NCBI RefSeq assembly: GCF_014196845.1
Contig: NZ_JACIEM010000001.1
Location: 124,001-188,000 of the forward strand
Reading direction: 5' to 3'
DNA from: Aurantimonas endophytica
GTDB taxonomy: Bacteria > Pseudomonadota > Alphaproteobacteria > Rhizobiales > Rhizobiaceae
DNA: 64,000 bases
A program made the translations under genes and the position numbers. Shown here piece after piece: positions 16,828 through 25,607 of the stretch. The first letter of the stretch is position 1, and each line of letters begins with the position of its first letter. The notes below the pieces were generated by a model. That model did no database searches, had not been told where the DNA came from, and was given only the letters and a program-made list of their open reading frames with translations.

Positions 16828-17883
16828 TCAGGGGAACAGGGGCAGCTGCTCGATGCCGAGCGTCTCCTCGAGGCCGAAGGCGACGTTGAAGTTCTGGATC
16901 GCCTGGCCGGCCGATCCCTTCACCAGATTGTCCAGCGCCGAGATCACGATCGCCCGGCCGGGAATGCGGTCCGGCACGACGTTCATCGCGACATAGTTCG
17001 AGCCGCGCACCATCTGCGTCTGCGGCAGGACGCCGTCCTCGAGCACGGTGACGAACGGCTCGTCGGCATAGGTCTCCGCGAGACGGTTGCGCAGGTCCGA
17101 CGCGGTCGCGCCGCCCGCAAGCCGCACATAGCTGGTGCAGAGCTCGCCGCGGCTCATCGGGATGAGATGCGGGGTGAAGTTGATCCGCGTGTCCGGGACA
17201 CCGGCCGCCACGGCGATTTCCTGCTCGATCTCGGCCATGTGGCGATGCTTGCCCACCGCATAGGGAGAGATGCCTTCGCCCGCCTCGCAGAAGAGCGTGT
17301 TCTCCTTCAGGCTGCGGCCGGCGCCGGAGACCCCCGATTTCGCGTCGATGACGATGTCGGCCGTGTCGATCATCGCGGCGCGCGCCAGCGGCACGAGCGA
17401 CAGCAGCACGGCGGTCGGGTAGCAGCCGGGGCAGGCGATCAGCCGCGCGTCGCGGATGGCATCCCGGTAGATCTCGGTGAGCCCGTAGACCGCCTCGCCC
17501 TGGATATCCATCGCGCCGTGGTCGAGCCCGTACCATTCCTTGTAGATCGCGGCGTCCCGAAGCCGGAAGTCCGCCGACATGTCGATGATCTTGGTCTCGG
17601 GATAGGTCGCGAAGATCTCCTTCGTGATCGCCTGGGTGGTGCCGTGCGGCAGGCCGCAGAACACCGCGTCGACGGTGCCCCAGTCGGCCTCGTCGATGCG
17701 CACGAGGTCAGGCAGCTCGATATGGGAGAAATGCCGGAACACCTCGCGCATCGGTTTGCCCGCGTGGCTGTTCGCCGTGAGCACGCCGATCTCGGTTGCG
17801 GGGTGGCGGACGGCAAGGCGCACCAGATCGGCGCCCGTATAGCCGCTCGCACCCAGTACTCCGATCCGGATCTTGTCTGTCAT
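16828..17883 (-). CDS. argC: N-acetyl-gamma-glutamyl-phosphate reductase
   Basis: A 351-residue enzyme that reduces N-acetylglutamyl phosphate to the semialdehyde with NADPH, the third step of arginine synthesis. The nucleotide-binding start (IGVLGASGYTGADLVRL) and the active-site Cys in CPGCYPTAVLLSL are present. Its length fits the long (type 1) family. In Hyphomicrobiales argC usually follows rpsI; here it lies apart from rplM-rpsI (27.6 kb), so the usual neighbourhood has been broken. Confidence 0.96.
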   Translation of the reverse strand: MTDKIRIGVLGASGYTGADLVRLAVRHPATEIGVLTANSHAGKPMREVFRHFSHIELPDLVRIDEADWGTVDAVFCGLPHGTTQAITKEIFATYPETKIIDMSADFRLRDAAIYKEWYGLDHGAMDIQGEAVYGLTEIYRDAIRDARLIACPGCYPTAVLLSLVPLARAAMIDTADIVIDAKSGVSGAGRSLKENTLFCEAGEGISPYAVGKHRHMAEIEQEIAVAAGVPDTRINFTPHLIPMSRGELCTSYVRLAGGATASDLRNRLAETYADEPFVTVLEDGVLPQTQMVRGSNYVAMNVVPDRIPGRAIVISALDNLVKGSAGQAIQNFNVAFGLEETLGIEQLPLFP

Positions 17884-18003
17884 CGTCCATTCCCATCATT
17901 CTGCCGCGGCGCCGACGATCGTCCGCACGCGCCGCCGGCATGTACGCACTTTCCTCGCAACGTCCAGAGGGTCGCGAGCCGCGGAACAGGTTCGGCGGAA
18001 GCC

Positions 18004-19146
18004 TTAGGCGGCGAGGGCGGTCGCCAGCGCGTCGATGATGTAGTCCTGCGTCGGCTCGTCCAGATAGGCGTGCATCGGCAGGCTGATGACGTCCTTGGCG
18101 AGGGCATCCGAGACCGGAAGTGCGCCGCCGACGACGGGGAAGCGTTTGTAGGCCGTCTGCTGGTGCAGCGGCTTCGGATAGTAGATCGCCGTCGGCACGC
18201 CCGCCTCGCGCAGCGACGCGGCCACCGCCGCCCGGTCGGCGCCGGAAGGCAGCCGCACCGTGTACTGCGCCCATGTGGACGTGGCATCACGCAGCAGCTT
18301 CTGCGGCGTCGCGATGTTCGAAAGCCGGGCTGAATAGCGCGCGGCGATGCGAGAGCGCGCCGCCAGCTCGTCCGGGAAGATCGCCAGCTTCTCGAGCAGG
18401 ATGGCCGCCTGCAGCGTATCCATGCGGGCGTTCATGCCGATCCGGATATTGTCGTACTTGTCCTCGACGTTCTGGCCGTGGACCCGCAGCGACGCCATGA
18501 TGTCGAAGAGCTCCGCGTCGTCGGTCTGCACCGCGCCGCCGTCGCCGTAGCAGCCGAGCGGCTTGGCCGGGAAGAAGCTGGTCGACACGACATGCGACCA
18601 GCGGCTCGACAGCTCGCCGTCGATCGTGCCGCCATAGCCCTGCGCCGCGTCCGAGATCAGCTTCAGCCCGTGCGCGTCGGCGATCCGGCGTATCGCCGGA
18701 TAGTCCGCGGGCTGGCCGAACAGGTCCACCGCAATGATCGCCCGCGGCCGCAGCTTGCCGGCGGCTTCGACTTCGGCGATCGCCGCCTGGAGGCTGGCGG
18801 GGTCCATGTTGAACGTCGCGGGATCGACATCGACGAAATACGGCGTCGCGCCGAGCCAGGCGACGACCTCCGCGGTCGCCGCGAAGGTGAAGCTCGGGCA
18901 GAAGACGGCATCGCCGACCTTCACGTCCCACGCCATCAGCGGCAGCGCCAGCGCATCGGTGCCGGAGGCACAGGAGAGCGTGTGCGCCATCTTGCCGAAG
19001 CGCGACAGCTCGGCCTCGAACTCGCGGATTTCCGGGCCGAGGATGAAGGCGCCATGGTCGAGCACGGCGGCCATCCGCCGATCGACCTTCTCGCGGATCC
19101 GGTCGCGCTGCGTGGCGAGATCGATGAAGGGAATGTTCTGGGTCAT
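18004..19146 (-). CDS. DegT/DnrJ/EryC1/StrS-family sugar aminotransferase
   Basis: A 380-residue PLP-dependent aminotransferase of the type that makes amino sugars for surface glycans. Typical segments are the start IPFIDLATQRDRI, CASGTDALALPLMA, the PLP-binding lysine in SFFPAKPLGCYGDGGAV and GMNARMDTLQAAILLEKL. The substrate is probably a nucleotide keto-sugar, but it stands alone with argC and agmatinase as neighbours, so the pathway is not fixed by context. The 6-deoxy-keto-sugar made by the dehydratase at 22 kb would be a plausible partner (inference). Confidence 0.9.
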   Translation of the reverse strand: MTQNIPFIDLATQRDRIREKVDRRMAAVLDHGAFILGPEIREFEAELSRFGKMAHTLSCASGTDALALPLMAWDVKVGDAVFCPSFTFAATAEVVAWLGATPYFVDVDPATFNMDPASLQAAIAEVEAAGKLRPRAIIAVDLFGQPADYPAIRRIADAHGLKLISDAAQGYGGTIDGELSSRWSHVVSTSFFPAKPLGCYGDGGAVQTDDAELFDIMASLRVHGQNVEDKYDNIRIGMNARMDTLQAAILLEKLAIFPDELAARSRIAARYSARLSNIATPQKLLRDATSTWAQYTVRLPSGADRAAVAASLREAGVPTAIYYPKPLHQQTAYKRFPVVGGALPVSDALAKDVISLPMHAYLDEPTQDYIIDALATALAA

Positions 19147-19305
19147 GAAGCCTGTCCGGATCGCGAATCGCCGGGCGCACCGGCTTTCGTCGCTGGTGAG
19201 CGAATTTCGCCCGCCGCGCCATTCAACAATCGTGTCAGTGAATCACGATTTTCGCCGGGGCAGCGGGCCCGGTGACGCGCCGGGCGTTAGAACATCCCGG
19301 GAGCG

Positions 19306-20268
19306 TCAGGCGTTTTCGCGCTCGGCGAGTAGGCCGAGGACGTACATGGCCACCGTCGCGCCGGCGATGGCGGTGATTTCGGCATGGTCGTAAGGCGGCG
19401 AGACCTCGACGACGTCGGCGCCCACCAGCGCCAGTCCGCCCAGCCGGCGCAACACCGAAAGGATCTTGGCGCTGGACGGCCCGCCCGCGACGGGGGTGCC
19501 CGTGCCCGGCGCAAACGCCGCGTCCAGGCAGTCGACGTCGAAGGAGAGATAGACGTTGCTGCCGGCGGTGCGGGCGAGGATCTGCTCGGCGATCGCGGCG
19601 GCTGACATCTCCTCCACCGCCTCGCCGTCGATGATCGCGATGCCGCAATCCTCCGGCGCATGGGTGCGGATGCCCACCTGGATGGACGTCGCGGGGTCGA
19701 TTAGACCCGCATCGACGGCGCCCTTGACGAAGGAACCATGGTCGATCCGGGGCCGGCCGTGCGACCCGGCGGCAACCGGCCACGTATCCTGGTGTGCGTC
19801 GAACTGGACGAGCGAGAGCTTGCCATGCCGGGCCACATGCGCCTGGAGCAGCGGGAAGGTGATCGAGTGATCACCGCCCAGCGTCAGCAGGAACCCTGTG
19901 TCGGCAAGGATGGCTTCCGCCTCCTGCCGCATGGTTTCGTGCGCGGTTTCGGGCAGGCGGTAGTCGAGCGCGCAGTCGCCGTAGTCGACGACGCTCATCG
20001 CGGCGAACAGGTCGCAGTCGAAGGGATATTGCGGATCGTTGTCGAAGATCGCCGAGGCGCGCCGCAGCGCCTGCGGGCCGAAGCGGCAACCCGGTCGGTT
20101 CGACACCGAGGCATCGAAGGGCACGCCCCAGACCGTCACGTCGGCTCCGTCCGGCGACTTGGTCTGGCGGCGGCGCATGAAGGAGAGGGCGCCAGCATAG
20201 GTCGGATCGCCGGCTGCCCCGAGCGAGCTCCGGCTGGTGAAGGCGTGGTCGATGCTCTTGCGTGTCAT
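19306..20268 (-). CDS. speB: Agmatinase (arginase family)
   Basis: A 320-residue manganese ureohydrolase that splits agmatine to putrescine and urea. Metal-binding motifs are LGGDHSITFP, QFDAHQDTW and SFDVDCLDAAFAPGTGTP. The start MTRKSIDHAFTSRSSLGAAG, then GVPFDASVSNRPGCRFGP, is typical of agmatinase or related guanidino hydrolases rather than arginase. It lies 113 bp downstream of metK on the same strand, possibly linking putrescine supply to SAM supply for polyamine synthesis. Another ureohydrolase substrate, such as guanidinobutyrate, is possible. Confidence 0.88.
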   Translation of the reverse strand: MTRKSIDHAFTSRSSLGAAGDPTYAGALSFMRRRQTKSPDGADVTVWGVPFDASVSNRPGCRFGPQALRRASAIFDNDPQYPFDCDLFAAMSVVDYGDCALDYRLPETAHETMRQEAEAILADTGFLLTLGGDHSITFPLLQAHVARHGKLSLVQFDAHQDTWPVAAGSHGRPRIDHGSFVKGAVDAGLIDPATSIQVGIRTHAPEDCGIAIIDGEAVEEMSAAAIAEQILARTAGSNVYLSFDVDCLDAAFAPGTGTPVAGGPSSAKILSVLRRLGGLALVGADVVEVSPPYDHAEITAIAGATVAMYVLGLLAERENA

Positions 20269-20341
20269 CCGGGCGGTCCCATCGTGGCGCAAGGTACGCT
20301 TAAGGGCAGACGAATGCGGCTGGCCGACCGATGCGCCGGGG

Positions 20342-20372
20342 GGCCTGCCCACGTGTTGCGGGCAGGCCTTTT
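20342..20372 (+). terminator. Hairpin downstream of metK
   Basis: A 9-bp stem, GGCCTGCCC / GGGCAGGCC, with a 9-base loop lies 14 bases past the metK stop. The TTTTCT run is on the plus strand, antisense to metK, where no gene is known; on the minus strand no T-run follows. It may end or protect the metK message, or stop antisense transcription. Confidence 0.4.
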
Positions 20373-20381
20373 CTCTGCGTC

Positions 20382-21647
20382 TCAGCGGCCGAGGGCGGCA
20401 GCCTTCAGCTTCTGGGCGATATCGGTCTTCTCCCAGGAGAAGGTGCCGTCGCGGCCTGGCTTGCGGCCGAAATGTCCGTAGGCCGAGGTCTTGGCGTAGA
20501 TCGGCTTGTTGAGGTCGAGATGCTGGCGAATGCCCGTCGGCGACAGGTCCATCACTTCGCGGATCGCCGTCTCGACCTGTTCCTCGTCCACGCCGTGGCC
20601 CGTCCCGTGCAGGTCGACATAGATTGCCAGCGGCTGCGCCACGCCGATCGCATAGGCGATCTGGATGGTGCAGCGGTCGGCGAGCTTGGCGGCCACGATG
20701 TTCTTCGCCAGATAGCGCGCCGCGTAGGCTGCCGAGCGATCGACCTTGGTCGTGTCCTTGCCCGAGAACGCGCCGCCGCCGTGCGGCGCCGCGCCGCCAT
20801 AGGTGTCCACGATGATCTTGCGACCGGTCAGCCCGGCATCGCCGTCCGGTCCGCCGATGACGAACTTGCCGGTCGGGTTGATGTACCAGACGCAGTCGTC
20901 CGCCACCGGCAGGTCCTGCAGGGCCTCGCGAATATACGGCTCGACCACCTCGCGCACCTTCGCCGAATCCCAGCTTTCGTCGGTATGCTGCGTCGACAGG
21001 ACGATCTGCGTCACCTCGACCGGCTTGCCGCCTTCGTAGCGCACGGTGATCTGGCTCTTGGCGTCCGGCCCGAGCTTGCCGGCATCGCCTTCGCCCGACT
21101 TGCGAGCCTTGGCGAGGAGTTCCAGGATCTTGTGTGCGTAATAGATCGGCGCCGGCATCAGCTCCGGCGTCTCGCGGCAGGCATAGCCGAACATGATGCC
21201 CTGGTCGCCGGCGCCCTCGGCCTGCTGGTTGGAACCCTTCGCGTCGACGTCCGCGGCACGGTCTACGCCCTGGGCGATGTCCGCCGACTGCGAGTGCAGG
21301 AGCACGTCGATCTTCGCCGTCTTCCAGTGGAAGCCGTCCTGCTCGTAGCCGATGTCGCGGATCGCCCGCCGGGCCGCCGACTTGAACCGCGACGGATTGA
21401 TGACCTGGTTGCCATGCTTGTCGGTCTTCATCAGGGAAGACGGCAACCGAACCTCGCCGGCGATGACGACGCGGTTCGTGGTCGCCAGCGTCTCGCAAGC
21501 GATCCGGACCGACCAGGGATCGACGCCGGTCTTCTTCGCCTCGCGATAGACCAGATCGACGATCTCATCCGAGATCCGATCGCAGACCTTGTCAGGATGA
21601 CCTTCCGACACGCTCTCGCTGGTGAATACGTAATCCTGTCGTGCCAT
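20382..21647 (-). CDS. metK: S-adenosylmethionine synthetase
   Basis: A 421-residue cytosolic enzyme making SAM from methionine and ATP. Signature segments are [32 protein letters not shown] and [23 protein letters not shown]. Rhizobial MetK proteins share this length, longer than the E. coli 384. The ATG at 21647 starts the conserved [13 protein letters not shown]; an upstream in-frame start would add seven residues. A 7-bp hairpin lies just before the start codon (21658-21685). No SAM riboswitch consensus was recognised in its leader. Confidence 0.97.
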   Translation of the reverse strand: MARQDYVFTSESVSEGHPDKVCDRISDEIVDLVYREAKKTGVDPWSVRIACETLATTNRVVIAGEVRLPSSLMKTDKHGNQVINPSRFKSAARRAIRDIGYEQDGFHWKTAKIDVLLHSQSADIAQGVDRAADVDAKGSNQQAEGAGDQGIMFGYACRETPELMPAPIYYAHKILELLAKARKSGEGDAGKLGPDAKSQITVRYEGGKPVEVTQIVLSTQHTDESWDSAKVREVVEPYIREALQDLPVADDCVWYINPTGKFVIGGPDGDAGLTGRKIIVDTYGGAAPHGGGAFSGKDTTKVDRSAAYAARYLAKNIVAAKLADRCTIQIAYAIGVAQPLAIYVDLHGTGHGVDEEQVETAIREVMDLSPTGIRQHLDLNKPIYAKTSAYGHFGRKPGRDGTFSWEKTDIAQKLKAAALGR

Positions 21648-21980
21648 AGATGATCCCGTCCTCGGCAAAGAGAGAACACGAGGACCGCCTGCGCCGTCGC
21701 GTGCGCAACGGAGCGGTCAACGTGACGTCGGGAAATGGCGCAATACGCCTCCCAACCGCGGGCGCTTTGCGGGAATCGCGGGTGATCGTCAAGGGGAGGC
21801 CCCCGGATTTCGCTGTCGCGGTCGAGATCAGGGGAGTTGGCAAGTTCGCCGTGGCGAGCCGGCAACGATGCAGCCATACGATGGCGCCTCCCTACACGGC
21901 ACGCGCGTACGCTGTGGAAAGTTGCGGCGCACACGTGTATGCAGGCGCTGAAGCAACCTGACCGTTTGGCGCCCCGACGA
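21648..21980. promoter_or_regulatory. Divergent intergenic region metK / nucleotide-sugar dehydratase
   Basis: These 333 bases hold the promoters of two divergent genes. On the minus strand GTCCTCG and CGAGGAC (21658-21664 and 21679-21685) can form a hairpin ending ten bases before the metK ATG, which could affect its translation. Weak TTGAC-like -35 elements occur toward metK, without good -10 partners. No small gene was seen. Confidence 0.35.
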
Positions 21981-23978
21981 ATGACCATCAAGATGTCGAA
22001 GGACCTGTCGCGCATGGTGCTCCTGCGCGGCGCTGCATGGCTTCACGACACGCTCATGGGCATCATCGCCCTGATGCTCGCGCTCGTCCTGCGACTGGAC
22101 CGCGACGCCTTTCTCTACAATCTGCCGACCTACGTCATGGCGGCCGTGGTTTTCGGGGTCGTCGTCGGCTTCGTCGGCTTCGTGGTGGGGATGAATCGCG
22201 GCATATGGCGCTACGCATCGCTGCGGGACTTCGTGGCCATCGCCAAGACCGCGACCATCGCCACCTGCCTGTTCATCGTCTTCCACTTCATGCTGGTGCG
22301 CCTGGATTCGATACCGCGATCGGCTCCGATCATCGCCTGGGCATTCCTGATAATCCTGCTCGCCGCGCCGCGAGCCGGGTACCGAAGCTACCGCAACCAG
22401 CGGGACCGCAAGCGGGATAACGAAAACACGACCGAAGCCATCAAGCGCGTCCTCCTGATCGGCGCGACGGATACGGCCGATGCCTTCATCAAGGCGACCG
22501 AGGAGGGGCATCAGTCCCGCTTCGAAGTACTGGCGATCATCGACGAGCGCGGCAGGCGATCCGGCCGCTTCATCCGCGGCGTGCCGATCATCGGGACGCT
22601 GGAGGCGATGGAAGAGGCGGTCGCACGGTTCGAGGCCCAGGGACGCCGGCCCGACGCGGTGGTCCTGACGCGTTCGCGGCAGGAATTCTCCCGCCACGCC
22701 CGGCTGGAATATCTCGTCGAACTCGCTGGGCGGATGAAGCTCGAAGTGCTCTGCCTGCCGGACATGTTCGACATGCAGGACATCGACGCGGTGTCGAACG
22801 TGCGGCCGATCAAGCTGGAAGACCTGCTGCAGCGCGAACCGCTTCACCTCGACGGTGCGCCTGTCGCGGCGATGATCAAGAACCGCACCATTATGATCAC
22901 CGGGGCGGGCGGCTCGATCGGATCGGAACTGGCCCGGCAGATCGCGGCGCTGGAGCCCAGCAATCTGGTGCTCGTGGATGCCAGTGAATTCCTGATCTAT
23001 TCGATCGAGCGCGAACTGCGCCAAAGATACCCGCGGATCAGGCTTCACGCCGCTCTCTGCAACGTTCGCGAGCGGGACAGCATCGCGCGCGTCATCAACG
23101 CCACGCAGCCGTCGGTGGTGTTTCACGCCGCAGCGCTGAAGCACGTGCCGATCGTCGAGGCGCAGCCGCTCGAGGGGCTGCATACCAACGCCATCGGCAC
23201 GCGCAACGTCGCCGAGGCGGCGGCCGCCGCCAAGGTCGAGGCGATGATCCTGGTCTCGACCGACAAGGCCGTCCGTCCCTGGAACGTCATGGGCGGCAGC
23301 AAGCGCCTCGCGGAAATGTTCTGCCAGGCCATGGACCTGCACAGCAGCGACGGCGATACGCGCTTCATCACCGTACGCTTCGGCAACGTTCTCGGATCGG
23401 CGGGGTCGGTCATCCCGCTGTTCGAGAAGCAGTTGAAGGAGGGGGGGCCACTGACCGTCACCCATCCAGAGATCGAACGCTACTTCATGACCATCTCCGA
23501 GGCCTGCCTGCTGATCCTCCAGTCGGCGGCGCACAGCCTGAGCAACCGTGAGCAGCGCGGCCGGATCTTCGTGCTGGACATGGGCTCGCCGGTGAAGATC
23601 GCCGATCTCGCCCGCAACGTCATCCGCCTATCGGGGATGCGTCCCGACGCCGACGTCAAGATCCTCTACACAGGCCTTCGGCCGGGCGAGAAGCTGTTCG
23701 AGGAGCTGTTCGATCCGGACGAGCTCACCGACCGCACGGGGATAGCCAACATCCTGGCGGCGTTCCCGCGGCCGATCGAATGGCGGCTGGTGCAGCGGAT
23801 CTTCGACCAGATGGAAGAACTGATCCGGGACCACGACCTGCCCGGCGCGATCCGCCTGCTGAAGTCGACGGTGCAGGAGTTCGTGCCGAGCCAGGAAATC
23901 CAGGCGATGATCGAGCGCGAGAAAACGGCGCCGCCGCTGCTCGCCGTTACGCGCGTCAAGAGCGAAACCGACGACTGA
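21981..23978 (+). CDS. Membrane nucleotide-sugar dehydratase/epimerase (CapD/WbpM/PglF type)
   Basis: A 665-residue protein with four N-terminal membrane helices (about residues 10-130), a first Rossmann region (RVLLIGATDTADAFIKATEEG) and a C-terminal SDR domain starting ITGAGGSIGSELARQIA near residue 303. The family makes UDP- or GDP-4-keto-6-deoxy sugars (4,6-dehydratase) for capsules and LPS. The motif LVSTDKAVRPWNVMGGSKRLAE has Asn-Val-Met in the place of the usual Tyr of YxxxK; large WbpM-type members are known to carry Met there. Start codon ATG at 21981; another ATG lies four codons later. Confidence 0.9.
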   Translation: MTIKMSKDLSRMVLLRGAAWLHDTLMGIIALMLALVLRLDRDAFLYNLPTYVMAAVVFGVVVGFVGFVVGMNRGIWRYASLRDFVAIAKTATIATCLFIVFHFMLVRLDSIPRSAPIIAWAFLIILLAAPRAGYRSYRNQRDRKRDNENTTEAIKRVLLIGATDTADAFIKATEEGHQSRFEVLAIIDERGRRSGRFIRGVPIIGTLEAMEEAVARFEAQGRRPDAVVLTRSRQEFSRHARLEYLVELAGRMKLEVLCLPDMFDMQDIDAVSNVRPIKLEDLLQREPLHLDGAPVAAMIKNRTIMITGAGGSIGSELARQIAALEPSNLVLVDASEFLIYSIERELRQRYPRIRLHAALCNVRERDSIARVINATQPSVVFHAAALKHVPIVEAQPLEGLHTNAIGTRNVAEAAAAAKVEAMILVSTDKAVRPWNVMGGSKRLAEMFCQAMDLHSSDGDTRFITVRFGNVLGSAGSVIPLFEKQLKEGGPLTVTHPEIERYFMTISEACLLILQSAAHSLSNREQRGRIFVLDMGSPVKIADLARNVIRLSGMRPDADVKILYTGLRPGEKLFEELFDPDELTDRTGIANILAAFPRPIEWRLVQRIFDQMEELIRDHDLPGAIRLLKSTVQEFVPSQEIQAMIEREKTAPPLLAVTRVKSETDD

Positions 23979-24134
23979 TGCCCGGGCGACTCTCGCGGCG
24001 GCTGCTCGAAAGAGGTGGCAACGCTGGAGGTGATACCGCACAGGCGGCGCGCCGGCGCTGAGGCTCCGCCGCGTTCACAGACTTCGCCAGCCCGTGCTAT
24101 GGGCAATTCTCCCGAATGGAACGACGAGTAGACC

Positions 24135-25505
24135 ATGGCGCGACGCTGCCTATCGATCATCCTCGCAGCCGGCGAAGGCACGCGGATGAAGTCCTCGATG
24201 TCGAAGGTACTGCATCCCGTCGGCGGCCTCGCCATGATCCGGCATGTCGCGCGCGCTGCTGCTGCTGCGGGGTCGAGTGATCTCGCCGTCGTCGTCGGGC
24301 GCGACGGCGAGGCGGTCGAAGCTGCGGTACGGGTCGATGTCGGCACGGTGGCGACTTTCCCGCAGCACGAACGGCTTGGCACGGCGCACGCGGTTCTTGC
24401 GGCCCGCGCCGCCATCGGCAAGGGCGTGGATGACGTATTGGTGCTGTTCGCCGACACGCCGCTCATCCGGCCCGAGACGTTGGCGCGTACCCGCGCGGTG
24501 CTCGCCGACGGCGCCGCCGTCTGCGTCGTCGGATTCCGTCCGACCGATCCGACGGGATACGGGCGCCTCGTCGAGCAGGACGGGGAACTGGTGGCGATCC
24601 GCGAGGAGAAGGACGCCAGTGCCGAGGAGCGGGCGATCGGGTTCTGCAACGCCGGCGTGATGGCGTTCGCCGGCGCGGAAGCGCTGGCGATGCTCGACGC
24701 GATCGGCAACGCCAACGCCAAGGGCGAATACTATCTGACCGATCTGGTCGAGATCGCACGACGCGCCGGCCACAGCGTCAAGGCGATCGAGGCCGATGCC
24801 GAGGAAGTCCAAGGCGTCAACAACCGCGCCGAACTCGCGTCCGTCGAGGCGCTCTGGCAGGACCGTCGGCGCCGTGCGGCGATGCTTGATGGCGTCACGC
24901 TGCAGGATCCCGCCACGGTCTATTTCTCGCATGATACCGAGGTCGACGCCGACGTGACGATCGAGCCGGGTGTCTATTTCGGCCCCGGCGTTCGGGTCGC
25001 ATCCGGTGCGACGATCCACGCCTTCTCCCATATCGAGCAGACTTCGATCGGGCCGAATGTCTCTATCGGCCCGTTCGCACGGCTGCGGCCGGGCACGCGC
25101 CTTGCCGCTGGCTCCAAGGTCGGCAATTTCTGCGAGGTGAAGAACGCCGAGATCGGCGAGGGGGCCAAGGTCAACCACCTCAGCTATGTCGGCGATGCGA
25201 CGGTCGGCGCCGCCGCCAATCTGGGTGCGGGAACGATCACCTGCAATTACGATGGCGCCCTGAAGCACCTGACCGAGATCGGGGCCGGGGCGTTCATCGG
25301 ATCGAACTCGGCGCTGGTCGCGCCGGTGCGGATCGGCGACGGCGCCTATGTCGGCACCGGCAGCGTGATCACCGACGACGTGCCGGACGACGCGCTGGCG
25401 ATCGCGCGGCAGCGGCAGGTGAACAAGCCCGGCCGGGGCCGCGAGATCACCGAGCGAAACAAGGCGGCGAAGGCGGCCCGGTCGAAGTCCGGCGGCGCGG
25501 CGTAA
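24135..25505 (+). CDS. glmU: Bifunctional GlcNAc-1-P uridyltransferase / GlcN-1-P acetyltransferase
   Basis: A 456-residue enzyme for the last two steps to UDP-GlcNAc. The N-terminal pyrophosphorylase domain opens [23 protein letters not shown]; rhizobial proteins share the Ser in place of the usual Pro before KVLH. The C-terminal half is a left-handed beta helix of hexapeptide repeats, with [23 protein letters not shown] around the acetyl-CoA site. It lies 102 bp before glmS on the same strand, so the two likely form one unit feeding peptidoglycan and LPS. Confidence 0.97.
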   Translation: MARRCLSIILAAGEGTRMKSSMSKVLHPVGGLAMIRHVARAAAAAGSSDLAVVVGRDGEAVEAAVRVDVGTVATFPQHERLGTAHAVLAARAAIGKGVDDVLVLFADTPLIRPETLARTRAVLADGAAVCVVGFRPTDPTGYGRLVEQDGELVAIREEKDASAEERAIGFCNAGVMAFAGAEALAMLDAIGNANAKGEYYLTDLVEIARRAGHSVKAIEADAEEVQGVNNRAELASVEALWQDRRRRAAMLDGVTLQDPATVYFSHDTEVDADVTIEPGVYFGPGVRVASGATIHAFSHIEQTSIGPNVSIGPFARLRPGTRLAAGSKVGNFCEVKNAEIGEGAKVNHLSYVGDATVGAAANLGAGTITCNYDGALKHLTEIGAGAFIGSNSALVAPVRIGDGAYVGTGSVITDDVPDDALAIARQRQVNKPGRGREITERNKAAKAARSKSGGAA

Positions 25506-25607
25506 TTTCCCGTCACCAATCGTGAATCCCCGCGGGGCGTGCGCTGCGGTAGAGACGGCAAAGCCGCTCCGGCGGCAATGCGCGACCAGACAGGGGCTCG
25601 TTCCACC

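Noticed and set aside
22511-24041. Minus-strand frames opposite the nucleotide-sugar dehydratase gene
   Set aside because: Their products have no domains and the opposite strand is a complete known gene.
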